NCBI GenBank assembly: GCA_902492855.1
Contig: CABUMU010000011.1
Location: 1 to 24,251 of the forward strand
Direction: 5' to 3'
Length of the DNA stretch: 24,251 nt
Origin: an uncultured Collinsella sp.
GTDB taxonomy: Bacteria > Actinomycetota > Coriobacteriia > Coriobacteriales > Coriobacteriaceae
Shown here piece after piece: positions 8,323 through 15,129 of this stretch. The notes below the pieces were generated by a model. It had not been told where the DNA came from and searched no databases. It saw only the letters and a list, made by a program, of their open reading frames with translations. How positions within the stretch are numbered: position 1 is the first letter of the stretch; each line of letters begins with the position of its first letter. Made by a program: the position numbers and the translations under genes.

Positions 8323-9543
8323 ATGGTTGATACAGATTTTGCTTGGCGGCTTACGCAAGGGCTCGTGCGGATCGACAGTTCCGACCCAGGTGCGTATGAG
8401 GGCGAGATTGAACGCTATATCAAAGCGTTGGTTGAGGAACGGTTGGCGCAGCTGAGCCATCCGGTACTCGATGCCGTGCAGATTGCAGAGCTCGAAGTAC
8501 TCCCCGGGCGCCGCAACCTTATGGTCACCGTGCCGGGCCAAAGCGACGAGCCACGGCTCGTCTATATCTGCCATATGGATACCGTTACGCTGGGCGATGG
8601 CTGGGACGCAAACACGCCGCCACTCGGGGCGGTTGTGCGTAACGACAAACTCTATGGCCGTGGCGCCTGCGACATGAAGGGTGGCCTGACCTGCGCCATT
8701 GCCGCACTGGTCCATACGCTCGAGCGCGTGGTAGCGGATGGCGCGCTGCCCCGCCGCGGCTTTTCGCTCATCTGCTCGGTCGACGAGGAAGATTTTATGC
8801 GTGGCTCAGAGGCCGCGATCGATGCCGGCTGGGTCGGCTCACGCGAATGGGTGCTGGACACCGAGCCCACCGACGGACAGATTCAGGTGGCGCACAAGGG
8901 ACGCACGTGGTTCGAGATTGAAATGGCTGGCGTGACGGCGCATGCGAGCCAGCCCTGGAAGGGCGCGGATGCCGTCGCCGCCATAGCCGAGGTCGTGTGT
9001 TCGCTCCGTCGCGCGTTTGTGGCGCTGCCCGCGCACGATGAGCTGGGGCCTTCGACCATCACGTTTGGCCAAATCGAGGGCGGATATCGCCCCTACGTCG
9101 TACCCGACCGCGCCAAAGTCTGGGTCGACATGCGCCTGACCCCGCCGACCGATACGGCCGCCGCGACGCGCATGGTAGAGCAGGCCATCGCCGTCGCCGA
9201 AGCCGTCGTTCCCAGTTGCCATGGCAGCTACACCGTGACGGGCGACCGCCCCGCCATCGAGCGCGACCCGAACTCTCCCCTTCTAGCAGCGCTCAAGCGT
9301 GCTGCCGATGACGTGACGGACGCGGACACGACCGTCGGCTTCTTTACCGGCTACACCGACACCGCCGTCATTGCCGGCAAGACAGGTAACCGCAATTGCA
9401 TGAGCTACGGTCCCGGGTCGCTCGCGCTCGCGCACAAGCCCAACGAATATGTGCCCCACGCCGATATCGTTCGTTGTCAGCAGGTGCTAATCGCGCTCGC
9501 CGATAACGTGCTCTGGGACGCGAGCGGCCAAGTTGGGGCATAA
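8323..9543 (+). CDS. M20 family metallopeptidase / deacylase (ArgE/DapE-like)
   Basis: A 406-residue zinc hydrolase of the M20 family that splits an amide bond of a small peptide or N-acyl amino acid; the substrate cannot be told from the sequence. Metal ligands and catalytic residues are in place: HMD at 84-86, the GACDMKGG block with D117, the E155-E156 pair in SVDEED, DTEP at 179-182, and a late His in LAHKPNE. A dimerisation domain begins around residue 190 with the conserved TAHASQP (205-211). The ATG at 8323 has GAGGTG upstream and matches the family N-terminus. An in-frame extension back to 8176 would run through the serA terminator and was rejected. The next gene follows after 39 nt in the same direction. 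Confidence 0.9.
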   Translation: MVDTDFAWRLTQGLVRIDSSDPGAYEGEIERYIKALVEERLAQLSHPVLDAVQIAELEVLPGRRNLMVTVPGQSDEPRLVYICHMDTVTLGDGWDANTPPLGAVVRNDKLYGRGACDMKGGLTCAIAALVHTLERVVADGALPRRGFSLICSVDEEDFMRGSEAAIDAGWVGSREWVLDTEPTDGQIQVAHKGRTWFEIEMAGVTAHASQPWKGADAVAAIAEVVCSLRRAFVALPAHDELGPSTITFGQIEGGYRPYVVPDRAKVWVDMRLTPPTDTAAATRMVEQAIAVAEAVVPSCHGSYTVTGDRPAIERDPNSPLLAALKRAADDVTDADTTVGFFTGYTDTAVIAGKTGNRNCMSYGPGSLALAHKPNEYVPHADIVRCQQVLIALADNVLWDASGQVGA

Positions 9544-9582
9544 TAAGCCGCGAACAAACCGACTCGTGCGTTAGGACCGCCC

Positions 9583-10263
9583 ATGAAAGCACTTCCGTTT
9601 CCCTGCATCCGCCCAGCTCAGGACCGCGTGCTCGAGGCGCTGCCTGCAATGGGCAGCATCCTGAGCGGCAACGATGCTCTGCGCGGAGCCCTTGCCGATG
9701 GCCTGATGCTCAAGGACCCGGGCGCAGCGTATTACGTGTACGAATGCTCAGGGGAGCCGGGGCGCGTGACGGGCGTTGTGGCGATCTGCCCGGTTGGTGC
9801 GCTGGCGGGCGGCGACGCGGTTGCCGCCGATACGACCGCCGCTGCGCGCGCAATCGCCGACCTCAAGGTACAGCCCCGTCCCGTAACGCTTGTCTACGAA
9901 GCCTCTCCCGTCATGGATATCATCCTCGGCGCCGCAAAAGAGGGCGCTTCACTCTATGCCGTCACCGACCCCGCCGGCATTACGCACCGCGTGTGGGAGG
10001 TCAAGCGCGAGGACGCCGTCGGGGCCATCCGCGCCATGCTCGACCAGGCGCCGGAGCCGGCACTGGCCGACGACCCTGCCTACGCTGTCGCACTAGTCGA
10101 GGCATCACAGCTCCTGGCCGACGATGCACGTGCCGCCGGCACCTACACGGGCAAAGAGCCGTTCAACTTTGCCGTAGCTGCGCTCTTCCCCGCCGCGCAG
10201 GTCAGCGGCGGCGCGGCGCAGGTTCCGACGGGTCTGCTCACGCACCAGGTCGCGCGGTTCTAG
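9583..10263 (+). CDS. DUF1015-like protein, short form
   Basis: The 226-residue protein resembles the DUF1015 family in its first two thirds: YYVYECSGEPGRVTGVVAI, then LVYEASPVMDIIL and ITHRVWEVK. From my knowledge of the family, full-length members are about 400 residues, often sit beside serA and serC in Firmicutes, and carry a DGHHR motif that resembles the ParB/SerK nucleotide-binding motif. Here the corresponding place reads LADDPAYAVAL, so the motif appears lost, and the protein is roughly half the usual length. It lies near serC-serA, with only the M20 gene between. Its function is unknown; a role linked to serine metabolism is suggested by context only. The family call is by pattern, without a search. 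Confidence 0.65.
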   Translation: MKALPFPCIRPAQDRVLEALPAMGSILSGNDALRGALADGLMLKDPGAAYYVYECSGEPGRVTGVVAICPVGALAGGDAVAADTTAAARAIADLKVQPRPVTLVYEASPVMDIILGAAKEGASLYAVTDPAGITHRVWEVKREDAVGAIRAMLDQAPEPALADDPAYAVALVEASQLLADDARAAGTYTGKEPFNFAVAALFPAAQVSGGAAQVPTGLLTHQVARF

Positions 10264-10308
10264 CAAGACCAGACCGTCCAGCACAAAAATCGGCAGCCCA
10301 ACAAACAG

Positions 10309-10349
10309 GGGGCGGAGATGCAGCAGGTACATGCATCTCCGCCCCTTTT
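10309..10349 (+). terminator. rho-independent terminator after the DUF1015-like gene
   Basis: A perfect 14-bp stem (10309-10322 with 10332-10345, GGGGCGGAGATGCA) is followed by TTTT at 10346-10349. It lies between convergent genes and may also serve the minus-strand phosphatase pair, although the minus-strand T run is poor. Confidence 0.9.
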
Positions 10350-10392
10350 GCGTCGAGAAGTTATGCCGACGACCCGTGCCGCCGCGCTCGCG

Positions 10393-11028
10393 TTATCCGC
10401 GCTGCGGACCCGCAGTAGCCACGAGCGGTTCAAGCCCCAGCTCGCGCGCGTAGTCTTCCTGCGTAAAGACTTCGACCAGCTCAAACGTACCGGCCTCGTC
10501 GTCAAACACGAAATGCAGCACCGAGCAGTTGCCCGGCACGCGATCGCGCTCATCAGCCGCCGCACCCTTCACGTGGTCCATGAACTCCTTGATGGCCGAT
10601 CCGTGGCTCACCGCGAGGACGCACTCGTGGTCCGGGCGACGCATAAGATCGGTCAACGTCGCCACCATGCGCTCGCGCACCTGCATCTGGCCCTCGCCGC
10701 CAAACTGGCGATAGAAGTCGCGCCACGGGCGCTCGGGCATGAGCATCACGCGCTCGGCCTCAAAGTCGCCAAAGAACCACTCACGCAGGCCGTCCAGGCG
10801 CTCGTACGCCAAGCCCGGCCACAAGTTGGCGATAGTCTGCTCGGTGCGATGAAGCGTGGAGGTGTAGGCATGATCGGGCTCAATGCCGCGCGCACGTAAA
10901 AACATGCCGGCGCGCGCCGCCTGGTCGCAACCCAACTGCGTAAGCGGCGAGTCACTCCACCCCTGAATGATACGCTTAAGGTTGAATATCGTCTGTCCAT
11001 GACGGACCAGATACAGATCTTTATTCAT
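10393..11028 (-). CDS. histidine phosphatase family protein (copy 1)
   Basis: A 211-residue member of the phosphoglycerate-mutase-like histidine phosphatases. The phosphorylated His is in LVRHGQT near the N-terminus. The partner His is in AVSHGSAIKEF, and Arg of TSTLHRTEQT and Glu of LREWFFG complete the pocket. Such enzymes remove phosphate from small molecules or sugar phosphates; the substrate is unknown. ATG at 11028 follows GAAAGGA and places the RHG motif at the normal distance; an upstream in-frame start at 11052 would overlap the end of the preceding gene. It is a clear paralogue of the gene directly upstream, with the same LREW, PW and FGGE blocks, and the two are probably one transcript with 17 nt between. 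Confidence 0.9.
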   Translation of the reverse strand: MNKDLYLVRHGQTIFNLKRIIQGWSDSPLTQLGCDQAARAGMFLRARGIEPDHAYTSTLHRTEQTIANLWPGLAYERLDGLREWFFGDFEAERVMLMPERPWRDFYRQFGGEGQMQVRERMVATLTDLMRRPDHECVLAVSHGSAIKEFMDHVKGAAADERDRVPGNCSVLHFVFDDEAGTFELVEVFTQEDYARELGLEPLVATAGPQRG

Positions 11029-11045
11029 AGGGGTCCTTTCGTTCG

Positions 11046-11588
11046 TTACCAATCAAGGAGCGAAAACGCCCCGTCGCAATAGCCAAAATGAAGCACGGCT
11101 CCGTTGTCGGGTAGCTCTCCCCTGCCAGTCACATACTCAAGAAACTCCTGGCAGGCTGAGCCGTGGGAAACCGCCAGCACGCAGTCGTGCTGCGGCCTGG
11201 CCATGATGCGCGACAGCACCGCGACCATACGCGACTGGAGCTGCACTTCAGACTCGCCACCAAAGGCCACCGGATAATCACCCCAGGGCTGCGGCGGCAT
11301 ATCGCGATTTGATGTGCCCTCCAGCGAGCCCAAATGCCACTCGCGTAGGTCATCGACCAGCTCTATCGAGCAGCCCTCGCCAGCAATTAGCTCAGCCGTA
11401 CGCCGCGCCCGGCCCAACGGGGAGGAATACACACGGTCAAAGGTCACGCCACGCGCCTCAAACGCCGCGCGCGTCGCCAGCGCCTGCTCGCGCCCGCGCG
11501 CCGTAAGCGGCGAATCGTGCCCACCCTGCAAAATGTTCTGCACGTTGAGCTCAGTCTGCCCATGCCGCACCAAATACAAATCTGCCAC
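11046..11588 (-). CDS. histidine phosphatase family protein (copy 2)
   Basis: A 180-residue histidine phosphatase with LVRHGQTELN at the N-terminus, SSPLGRARRTAEL (pocket Arg), LREWHLGSLEG (catalytic Glu) and AVSHGSACQEF (second His). Start is the GTG at 11588, which has a strong AGGAGG-type ribosome site. It lacks the insert and longer tail of its downstream paralogue (211 residues), but the order of motifs is identical, so the pair looks like a tandem duplication with divergence. Substrate unknown. Confidence 0.9.
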   Translation of the reverse strand: MADLYLVRHGQTELNVQNILQGGHDSPLTARGREQALATRAAFEARGVTFDRVYSSPLGRARRTAELIAGEGCSIELVDDLREWHLGSLEGTSNRDMPPQPWGDYPVAFGGESEVQLQSRMVAVLSRIMARPQHDCVLAVSHGSACQEFLEYVTGRGELPDNGAVLHFGYCDGAFSLLDW

Positions 11589-11603
11589 ACGCCCTCCTCT
11601 CGC

Positions 11604-11638
11604 ACCACCGCAAAGGGGACAGGTACCTTTGTGGTGGT
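11604..11638 (-). terminator. hairpin between the nitroreductase and phosphatase genes
   Basis: A 13-bp stem with one G-T wobble (11604-11616 with 11626-11638) and a 9-nt loop holding GGACAGGTA. There is no strong T run on the minus strand, so termination is uncertain. The sequence has the look of a dispersed intergenic palindrome and resembles the GTCCCCAGGTGCC motif seen twice near the IS110 element. Confidence 0.5.
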
Positions 11639-11670
11639 TTACCGCCGGATCACACCGCGGTGACGCTCAA

Positions 11671-12342
11671 CTACAGCAGTACGTCGGCGAGCGAACGCTT
11701 GGGTACGTGGTGCACCTGTGCCTCGTCGCGCCAATAATTGATGGAGCCATCGGGGTTGGAATCGATCGCATCGATCACCTGCGTTTCGGCCGGAACGCCA
11801 AACGCCATGATCAGCTTGAGCTCATACTTGTCGTTATCGAGCCCCATGGCATCGATCGCGTGGGGCGTAAAGGCCTTGAACATGCAGGCGGCCACCTCGG
11901 GCGTGGCGCTGCGGGCGGCGAGCATCATCGTCTGCGCGGCAATACCCGTGTCGACCTCGGTAATGGGAGCGGCGGGCTTGCCCGGAACGGCGCGCTCGGC
12001 CAGAATCGCGATGTAGCCGGTCGGGCGCTCGCCCTCGGCAGGACCCGGCCAATCCTTGAGCGCACCGGCCCATGCAAGCTCGTCAAACACGCGAGCGCAG
12101 TCCTCGGAACCGCTCACCACATGAAAACGAAGACGCTGAGCATTGGCACCACACGGAGCCAGGTGCGCCAGTTCCGCCAGCTCGAGCAAAAACTCGCACG
12201 GCACGCGCATGGACTCGTCAAATCGGCGGCACGTGCGGGCGCGGCGGACCAGCGCGTCAAACGTGTCCAGGCCGAGCTTTTCGCAACCTTGCTTTGCCAT
12301 CGACTCCGCGCTCGACGGCGCCGCGGGAACTGTTTCGTTCAT
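11671..12342 (-). CDS. nitroreductase family protein
   Basis: A 223-residue flavin-dependent nitroreductase-like enzyme. The entry RRARTCRRFDES corresponds to the family's FMN-phosphate-binding RRS.R.F block. LAHLAPCGANAQRLRFHVV is the conserved APSGxNxQPWxF block with Cys in place of Ser. TEVDTGIAAQTMMLAA is the conserved helix that packs on the flavin. Such proteins reduce quinones, nitro compounds or flavins with NAD(P)H; the substrate is unknown. ATG at 12342 is chosen over a TTG at 12354 because a G-rich ribosome site (GGGGG) precedes it. A DtxR-type box lies 29 nt upstream, which suggests metal-dependent control. Confidence 0.87.
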   Translation of the reverse strand: MNETVPAAPSSAESMAKQGCEKLGLDTFDALVRRARTCRRFDESMRVPCEFLLELAELAHLAPCGANAQRLRFHVVSGSEDCARVFDELAWAGALKDWPGPAEGERPTGYIAILAERAVPGKPAAPITEVDTGIAAQTMMLAARSATPEVAACMFKAFTPHAIDAMGLDNDKYELKLIMAFGVPAETQVIDAIDSNPDGSINYWRDEAQVHHVPKRSLADVLL

Positions 12343-12370
12343 AGGGACCCCCAATTTCGGGCAATTGTTC

Positions 12371-12389
12371 TTAGGAAAATCTAACCTAA
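12371..12389. promoter_or_regulatory. DtxR/IdeR-type operator
   Basis: TTAGGAAAATCTAACCTAA agrees at 15 of 19 positions with the published DtxR consensus (TTAGGTTAGSCTAACCTAA), and both outer half-sites are intact. A CCTAGG follows at 12392-12397. It lies in the divergent region between the nitroreductase gene and the hdeD-like gene, so it could control either. A DtxR-family regulator is encoded at 21035-21424. Confidence 0.6.
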
Positions 12390-12400
12390 AACCTAGGCAA

Positions 12401-12429
12401 TTACATACAGCGGCGTAATGTTCTACAAT
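12401..12429 (+). promoter_or_regulatory. candidate promoter of the hdeD-like gene
   Basis: TTACAT (12401-12406) and a good -10 TACAAT (12424-12429) are 17 nt apart. Transcription would begin near 12436 and give a leader of about 170 nt. Confidence 0.5.
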
Positions 12430-12446
12430 TGTTGATTAATCCTCAC

Positions 12447-12508
12447 TGGGGCGGGAACAAAAGTAACAATTCGGGAATGTGGGGCGGCAATTCGTCCTTC
12501 CCGCCCCA
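12447..12508 (+). other. leader with alternative hairpins upstream of the hdeD-like gene
   Basis: One 3' arm (TTCCCGCCCCA, 12498-12508) can pair with either of two upstream partners. It has an 11-bp perfect match at 12447-12457, and an 8-bp match at 12480-12487 with a short loop. The two structures exclude each other. A further CGCCC-TT-GGGCG hairpin follows at about 12518-12529. No known riboswitch was recognised. Confidence 0.45.
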
Positions 12509-12606
12509 TGCATCGGCGCCCTTGGGCGATACTTGTTGCAGCACTTTTGGCGTACGCCGCACGGAGAGCAATGAACGCGACGTGCACCACACGGAAAGGA
12601 GACATT

Positions 12607-13209
12607 ATGGGCATCTTTAAGAACGATGACCAAAAATCGAGCCAGTTTGGATTTGACGAGAAAAGCATGGCGGGCAAAGCCGTCAAGGCCGTACGCTGGA
12701 TCTACGCCATCACGGGCGTCTTAGCGCTCATTGCTGGTATCGCGCTGCTTTTTGCACCCGCCAAGTCCCTCGTCTTTTTGACGACTGTCCTGGGTTTTTA
12801 CTTTGTAATCACTGCTGCCATTAGGCTGTTCACTGCCATTTTTGAGCCGCTGCTGCCCACCGGCTGGCGCGTGACGAGCATCATCTCCAACCTACTCATT
12901 ATCTTGGGCGGCGTCATAATCCTGCGCAACCAGGCCTTCTCGACCGCGACGCTCACCACGATGGTGGTTATCGTGGCCGGCTTTGGCTGGATTGTCGAAG
13001 GTGTCATGTCCATTCTGGAGTCCGAGCTTTCGTCCAACCGCGCCCTCGCTATCCTGAGCGGCGCACTCTCCATCATCGCCGGCATGTTCGTGTTTATCTA
13101 TCCGCTTTGGTCGGCCAAGATGCTCGTTATCTTTAGCGGCGCCGCGCTGCTGGTGTTTGGCGTTACGCTGATTGTTCGCGCTATTCAATTTGGCAAACTG
13201 GTGCACTAG
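12607..13209 (+). CDS. HdeD-like membrane protein (DUF308)
   Basis: A 200-residue protein with a charged 35-residue N-terminal tail and about six hydrophobic segments arranged in pairs, the HdeD/DUF308 layout. The first segment is YAITGVLALIAGIALLF (about 46-62), followed by a second ending in FYFVITAAIRLF. Internal repeats of the L.GI..LI.P pattern are visible, for example LSIIAGMFVFIYPLW. HdeD is an inner-membrane protein tied to acid resistance in E. coli; the role in this organism is not known. ATG at 12607 has AAAGGAG in front. A longer in-frame reading from 12508 lacks a ribosome site. The next gene starts on the base after the stop codon. Confidence 0.87.
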   Translation: MGIFKNDDQKSSQFGFDEKSMAGKAVKAVRWIYAITGVLALIAGIALLFAPAKSLVFLTTVLGFYFVITAAIRLFTAIFEPLLPTGWRVTSIISNLLIILGGVIILRNQAFSTATLTTMVVIVAGFGWIVEGVMSILESELSSNRALAILSGALSIIAGMFVFIYPLWSAKMLVIFSGAALLVFGVTLIVRAIQFGKLVH

Positions 13210-13692
13210 ATGCCGCGAACGCTCTTTATTGATGCCGACGCCTGCCCGGTCACGCGCGAGTCGATTGATTGCGCGCGGCGGGCGGGCGTCGCCGTTGTTA
13301 TCGCCGGCAACAGCACGCAAAACCTGGAACGGCACATTCGCCGCGACGACCCGCGTGATGCCGAGCACGCGCGACGCGGCTTTTGGGTCACGACGCTCGA
13401 TGTGAGCGTGGGCGCCGACAGCGCCGACTTTGCCATTGTCGAACGCCTGCAGGCGGGCGACGTAGTCGTGCCGCAGGACATTGGCCTGGCGAGCATGGTG
13501 CTCGGCCGCGATGCCGCCGCAATCGGTGTGCGCGGGCATGTGTACGACAAAGCAACCATCGACATGCAGCTGTTTATTCGTCACGAGGAAAAGAAGGTGC
13601 GTCGCGCTGGCGGTCGCACCCGCGGGCCGGCAGCCTTCACCAGCGAAGACCGCGCCCGCTTTAAGCGCAACCTCACCGAGCTGCTGCACTAA
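13210..13692 (+). CDS. YaiI/YqxD family protein (DUF188, UPF0178)
   Basis: The 160-residue product opens with LFIDADACPVTRE, the signature of the YaiI/YqxD (DUF188) family. It continues with the conserved GADSADFAIVERLQAGDVVVPQDIGLA region, cut short here, which resembles a PIN/NYN-type nuclease fold with acidic residues D9, D11 and the GADSAD pair. The C-terminus carries GGRTRGPAAF followed by FTSEDRARF, also typical. The molecular role is not established. Its ATG is adjacent to the stop codon of the hdeD-like gene, so translation is probably coupled. A bidirectional terminator follows. Confidence 0.92.
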   Translation: MPRTLFIDADACPVTRESIDCARRAGVAVVIAGNSTQNLERHIRRDDPRDAEHARRGFWVTTLDVSVGADSADFAIVERLQAGDVVVPQDIGLASMVLGRDAAAIGVRGHVYDKATIDMQLFIRHEEKKVRRAGGRTRGPAAFTSEDRARFKRNLTELLH

Positions 13693-13699
13693 CCAAGGT

Positions 13700-13726
13700 A
13701 GATTTTTGGGACATGTCCGGAAATCT
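13700..13726. repeat. near-palindrome with GGACATGTCC core
   Basis: AGATTT and AAATCT flank a perfect 10-bp palindrome GGACATGTCC (13709-13718). It lies just after the YaiI-type gene and before its terminator. It could be a protein-binding site or a dispersed extragenic palindrome; nothing identifies it further. Confidence 0.45.
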
Positions 13727-13771
13727 GCTTTTTGCTTTGGGCGGTGTGAACGCTCAAAATCCATGGCTCAA

Positions 13772-13848
13772 CAAAAAACGGGCTTCAAAATGCCATGCGT
13801 CGCCGCATTGTGCAGGCGCCGAGCATGGCTATTTGAAGCCCATTTTTT
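13772..13848. terminator. bidirectional terminator
   Basis: The outer stem GGGCTTCAAA (13780-13789) pairs with TTTGAAGCCC (13832-13841), and an inner stem GCCATGC (13792-13798) pairs with GCATGGC (13823-13829). There is a T run at 13843-13848 on the plus strand and an A run at 13772-13778 that gives a T run on the minus strand. It serves the convergent YaiI-type and exporter genes. Confidence 0.88.
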
Positions 13849-13856
13849 AAGCCTAC

Positions 13857-14957
13857 TTAGAGGCCGAAGGCGGATAGGATAAGGCCCCAGCCGGCGCCGA
13901 TGACGTACATCATGACCAGGAACACGGCGTTTTCACGAGCGCTGCGGTTGGTGCGGAACAGGACAAGATAGCCCACGCCGGCGGAAATGAGCGTGCCGGC
14001 GAGCATCGGCGCCAGCTGTAGCGCGCCCTCCAGGTACAGCTGCGTAATGACCACGCTGGCCGAGCAGTTGGGGATCAGGCCGACGAGTGCCGAGCCCAAG
14101 ACGGCGAGCGTCTCGTTGCCACGCAGGAACTGCTCGATCGCGGACTCTCCGAAGGTCTCGAGCACGGCAACTAGAATCAGCGTCACCAGGAAAATAAAAA
14201 CCGAAACCTGCACGGTGTGCGAGATCGCGCTGCGGATAATCGACAGGACGGGCGCACCTTCGTGGGAGTGACCGTGGTCGTGCCCATGGCCGTGGTGGTG
14301 CTCATGCTCGCCTGCGTGACCGTGGTCATGGCTGTGTCCGTGGTCGCGCTCGTGTTCATCTTCATCATCATCGCAACCGCAATGGTCGCGCTCGCACAAC
14401 TCGTGGATGTGGTCGGCGCTCACGCCCGCCTCGGCCACTTCATCAATGATGTCGCCCCCGGTATGGTCGTCGTGTGCGCAGTTCACATGAGCCGGATTGG
14501 CAGCGGTCCCCAGCACGGTACGGCGAATCGCCGCATGCGCGCGGGCATTACGACGAAGGCCGCGGATAGCCGCGTCCACGATAAAGCCCGTGACCAGCGC
14601 GATCAGTGCCTTCGAAGCCAAAAGCATCGCCATGGTCTGCACGGGCACCTGCTCGGCGAGCAACAGCGGCAGCATCTCATCGGAGGTCGAGAGGAACACG
14701 GCGACCAGCGTGCCCAGCGTCACGACACGGCCGGCGTACAGCGTTGCTGCCATGGCCGAAAATCCGCACTGCGGCACAATGCCCAGCAGCGAGCCAGCCA
14801 CGGGACCCGCAGCGCCAGCGCGCTTGATAGCGCCGTTGACGCGGTCGCCCGCAACGTGCTCAAGTGTCTCGAGAGCAAGATACGTCACCAACAAAAACGG
14901 CGCCAGCGAGAGCGTGTCCTTGCCGGCGTCGAGCAGAATATCAATCAGCAAATCCAT
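13857..14957 (-). CDS. putative heavy-metal exporter (ArsP_2/DUF2899-like permease)
   Basis: A 366-residue membrane protein with two hydrophobic halves, each carrying a matching Pro-Cys motif: IVPQCGFSAMAATLY (about 61-74) and LIPNCSASVVITQLY (about 294-308). This internal duplication matches the putative 10-TM heavy-metal exporter family (PF11449). Between the halves lies a cytoplasmic-type loop that is extremely rich in His and Asp (about 187-233), likely a metal-binding buffer. The transported ion is not determined; the His-rich loop suits Zn, Ni, Co or Mn, and the family name suggests arsenic only by homology. ATG at 14957 follows a GAAAGG site 8-14 nt upstream. The promoter carries repeated CTAGG half-sites, so metal-dependent control is likely. 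Confidence 0.82.
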   Translation of the reverse strand: MDLLIDILLDAGKDTLSLAPFLLVTYLALETLEHVAGDRVNGAIKRAGAAGPVAGSLLGIVPQCGFSAMAATLYAGRVVTLGTLVAVFLSTSDEMLPLLLAEQVPVQTMAMLLASKALIALVTGFIVDAAIRGLRRNARAHAAIRRTVLGTAANPAHVNCAHDDHTGGDIIDEVAEAGVSADHIHELCERDHCGCDDDEDEHERDHGHSHDHGHAGEHEHHHGHGHDHGHSHEGAPVLSIIRSAISHTVQVSVFIFLVTLILVAVLETFGESAIEQFLRGNETLAVLGSALVGLIPNCSASVVITQLYLEGALQLAPMLAGTLISAGVGYLVLFRTNRSARENAVFLVMMYVIGAGWGLILSAFGL

Positions 14958-15000
14958 GACGGATGGAACCTTTCATGTCTTTCGGCAGCATTGTAAAAGT

Positions 15001-15047
15001 CCTAGCGGTCAACTAGGGTATTGTAGTTGTCCTAGGCGCGATGCCAA
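15001..15047 (-). promoter_or_regulatory. exporter promoter with CTAGG half-sites and inverted repeat
   Basis: On the minus strand TTGGCA (15047-15042) and TACAAT (15025-15020) form a promoter with 16-nt spacing. An inverted repeat CAACTA (15010-15015) / TAGTTG (15024-15029) covers the -10. CCTAG (15001-15005), CTAGG (15013-15017) and the palindrome CCTAGG (15031-15036) surround it. The overlap with the core promoter suggests repression. The half-sites resemble the CCTAGG next to the DtxR-type box at 12371-12389. Confidence 0.55.
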
Positions 15048-15129
15048 TAGTTGCCCATGGTAAACTATCATCTCGCCACATCTCAATGAACCCGAGCCGC
15101 GCGCTGCGGCCCGTCCAAGGAGCAGTTAT

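Noticed and set aside
11314..12384. 356-residue open frame on the plus strand across the nitroreductase region
   Set aside because: It overlaps two well-supported minus-strand genes and shows no domain.
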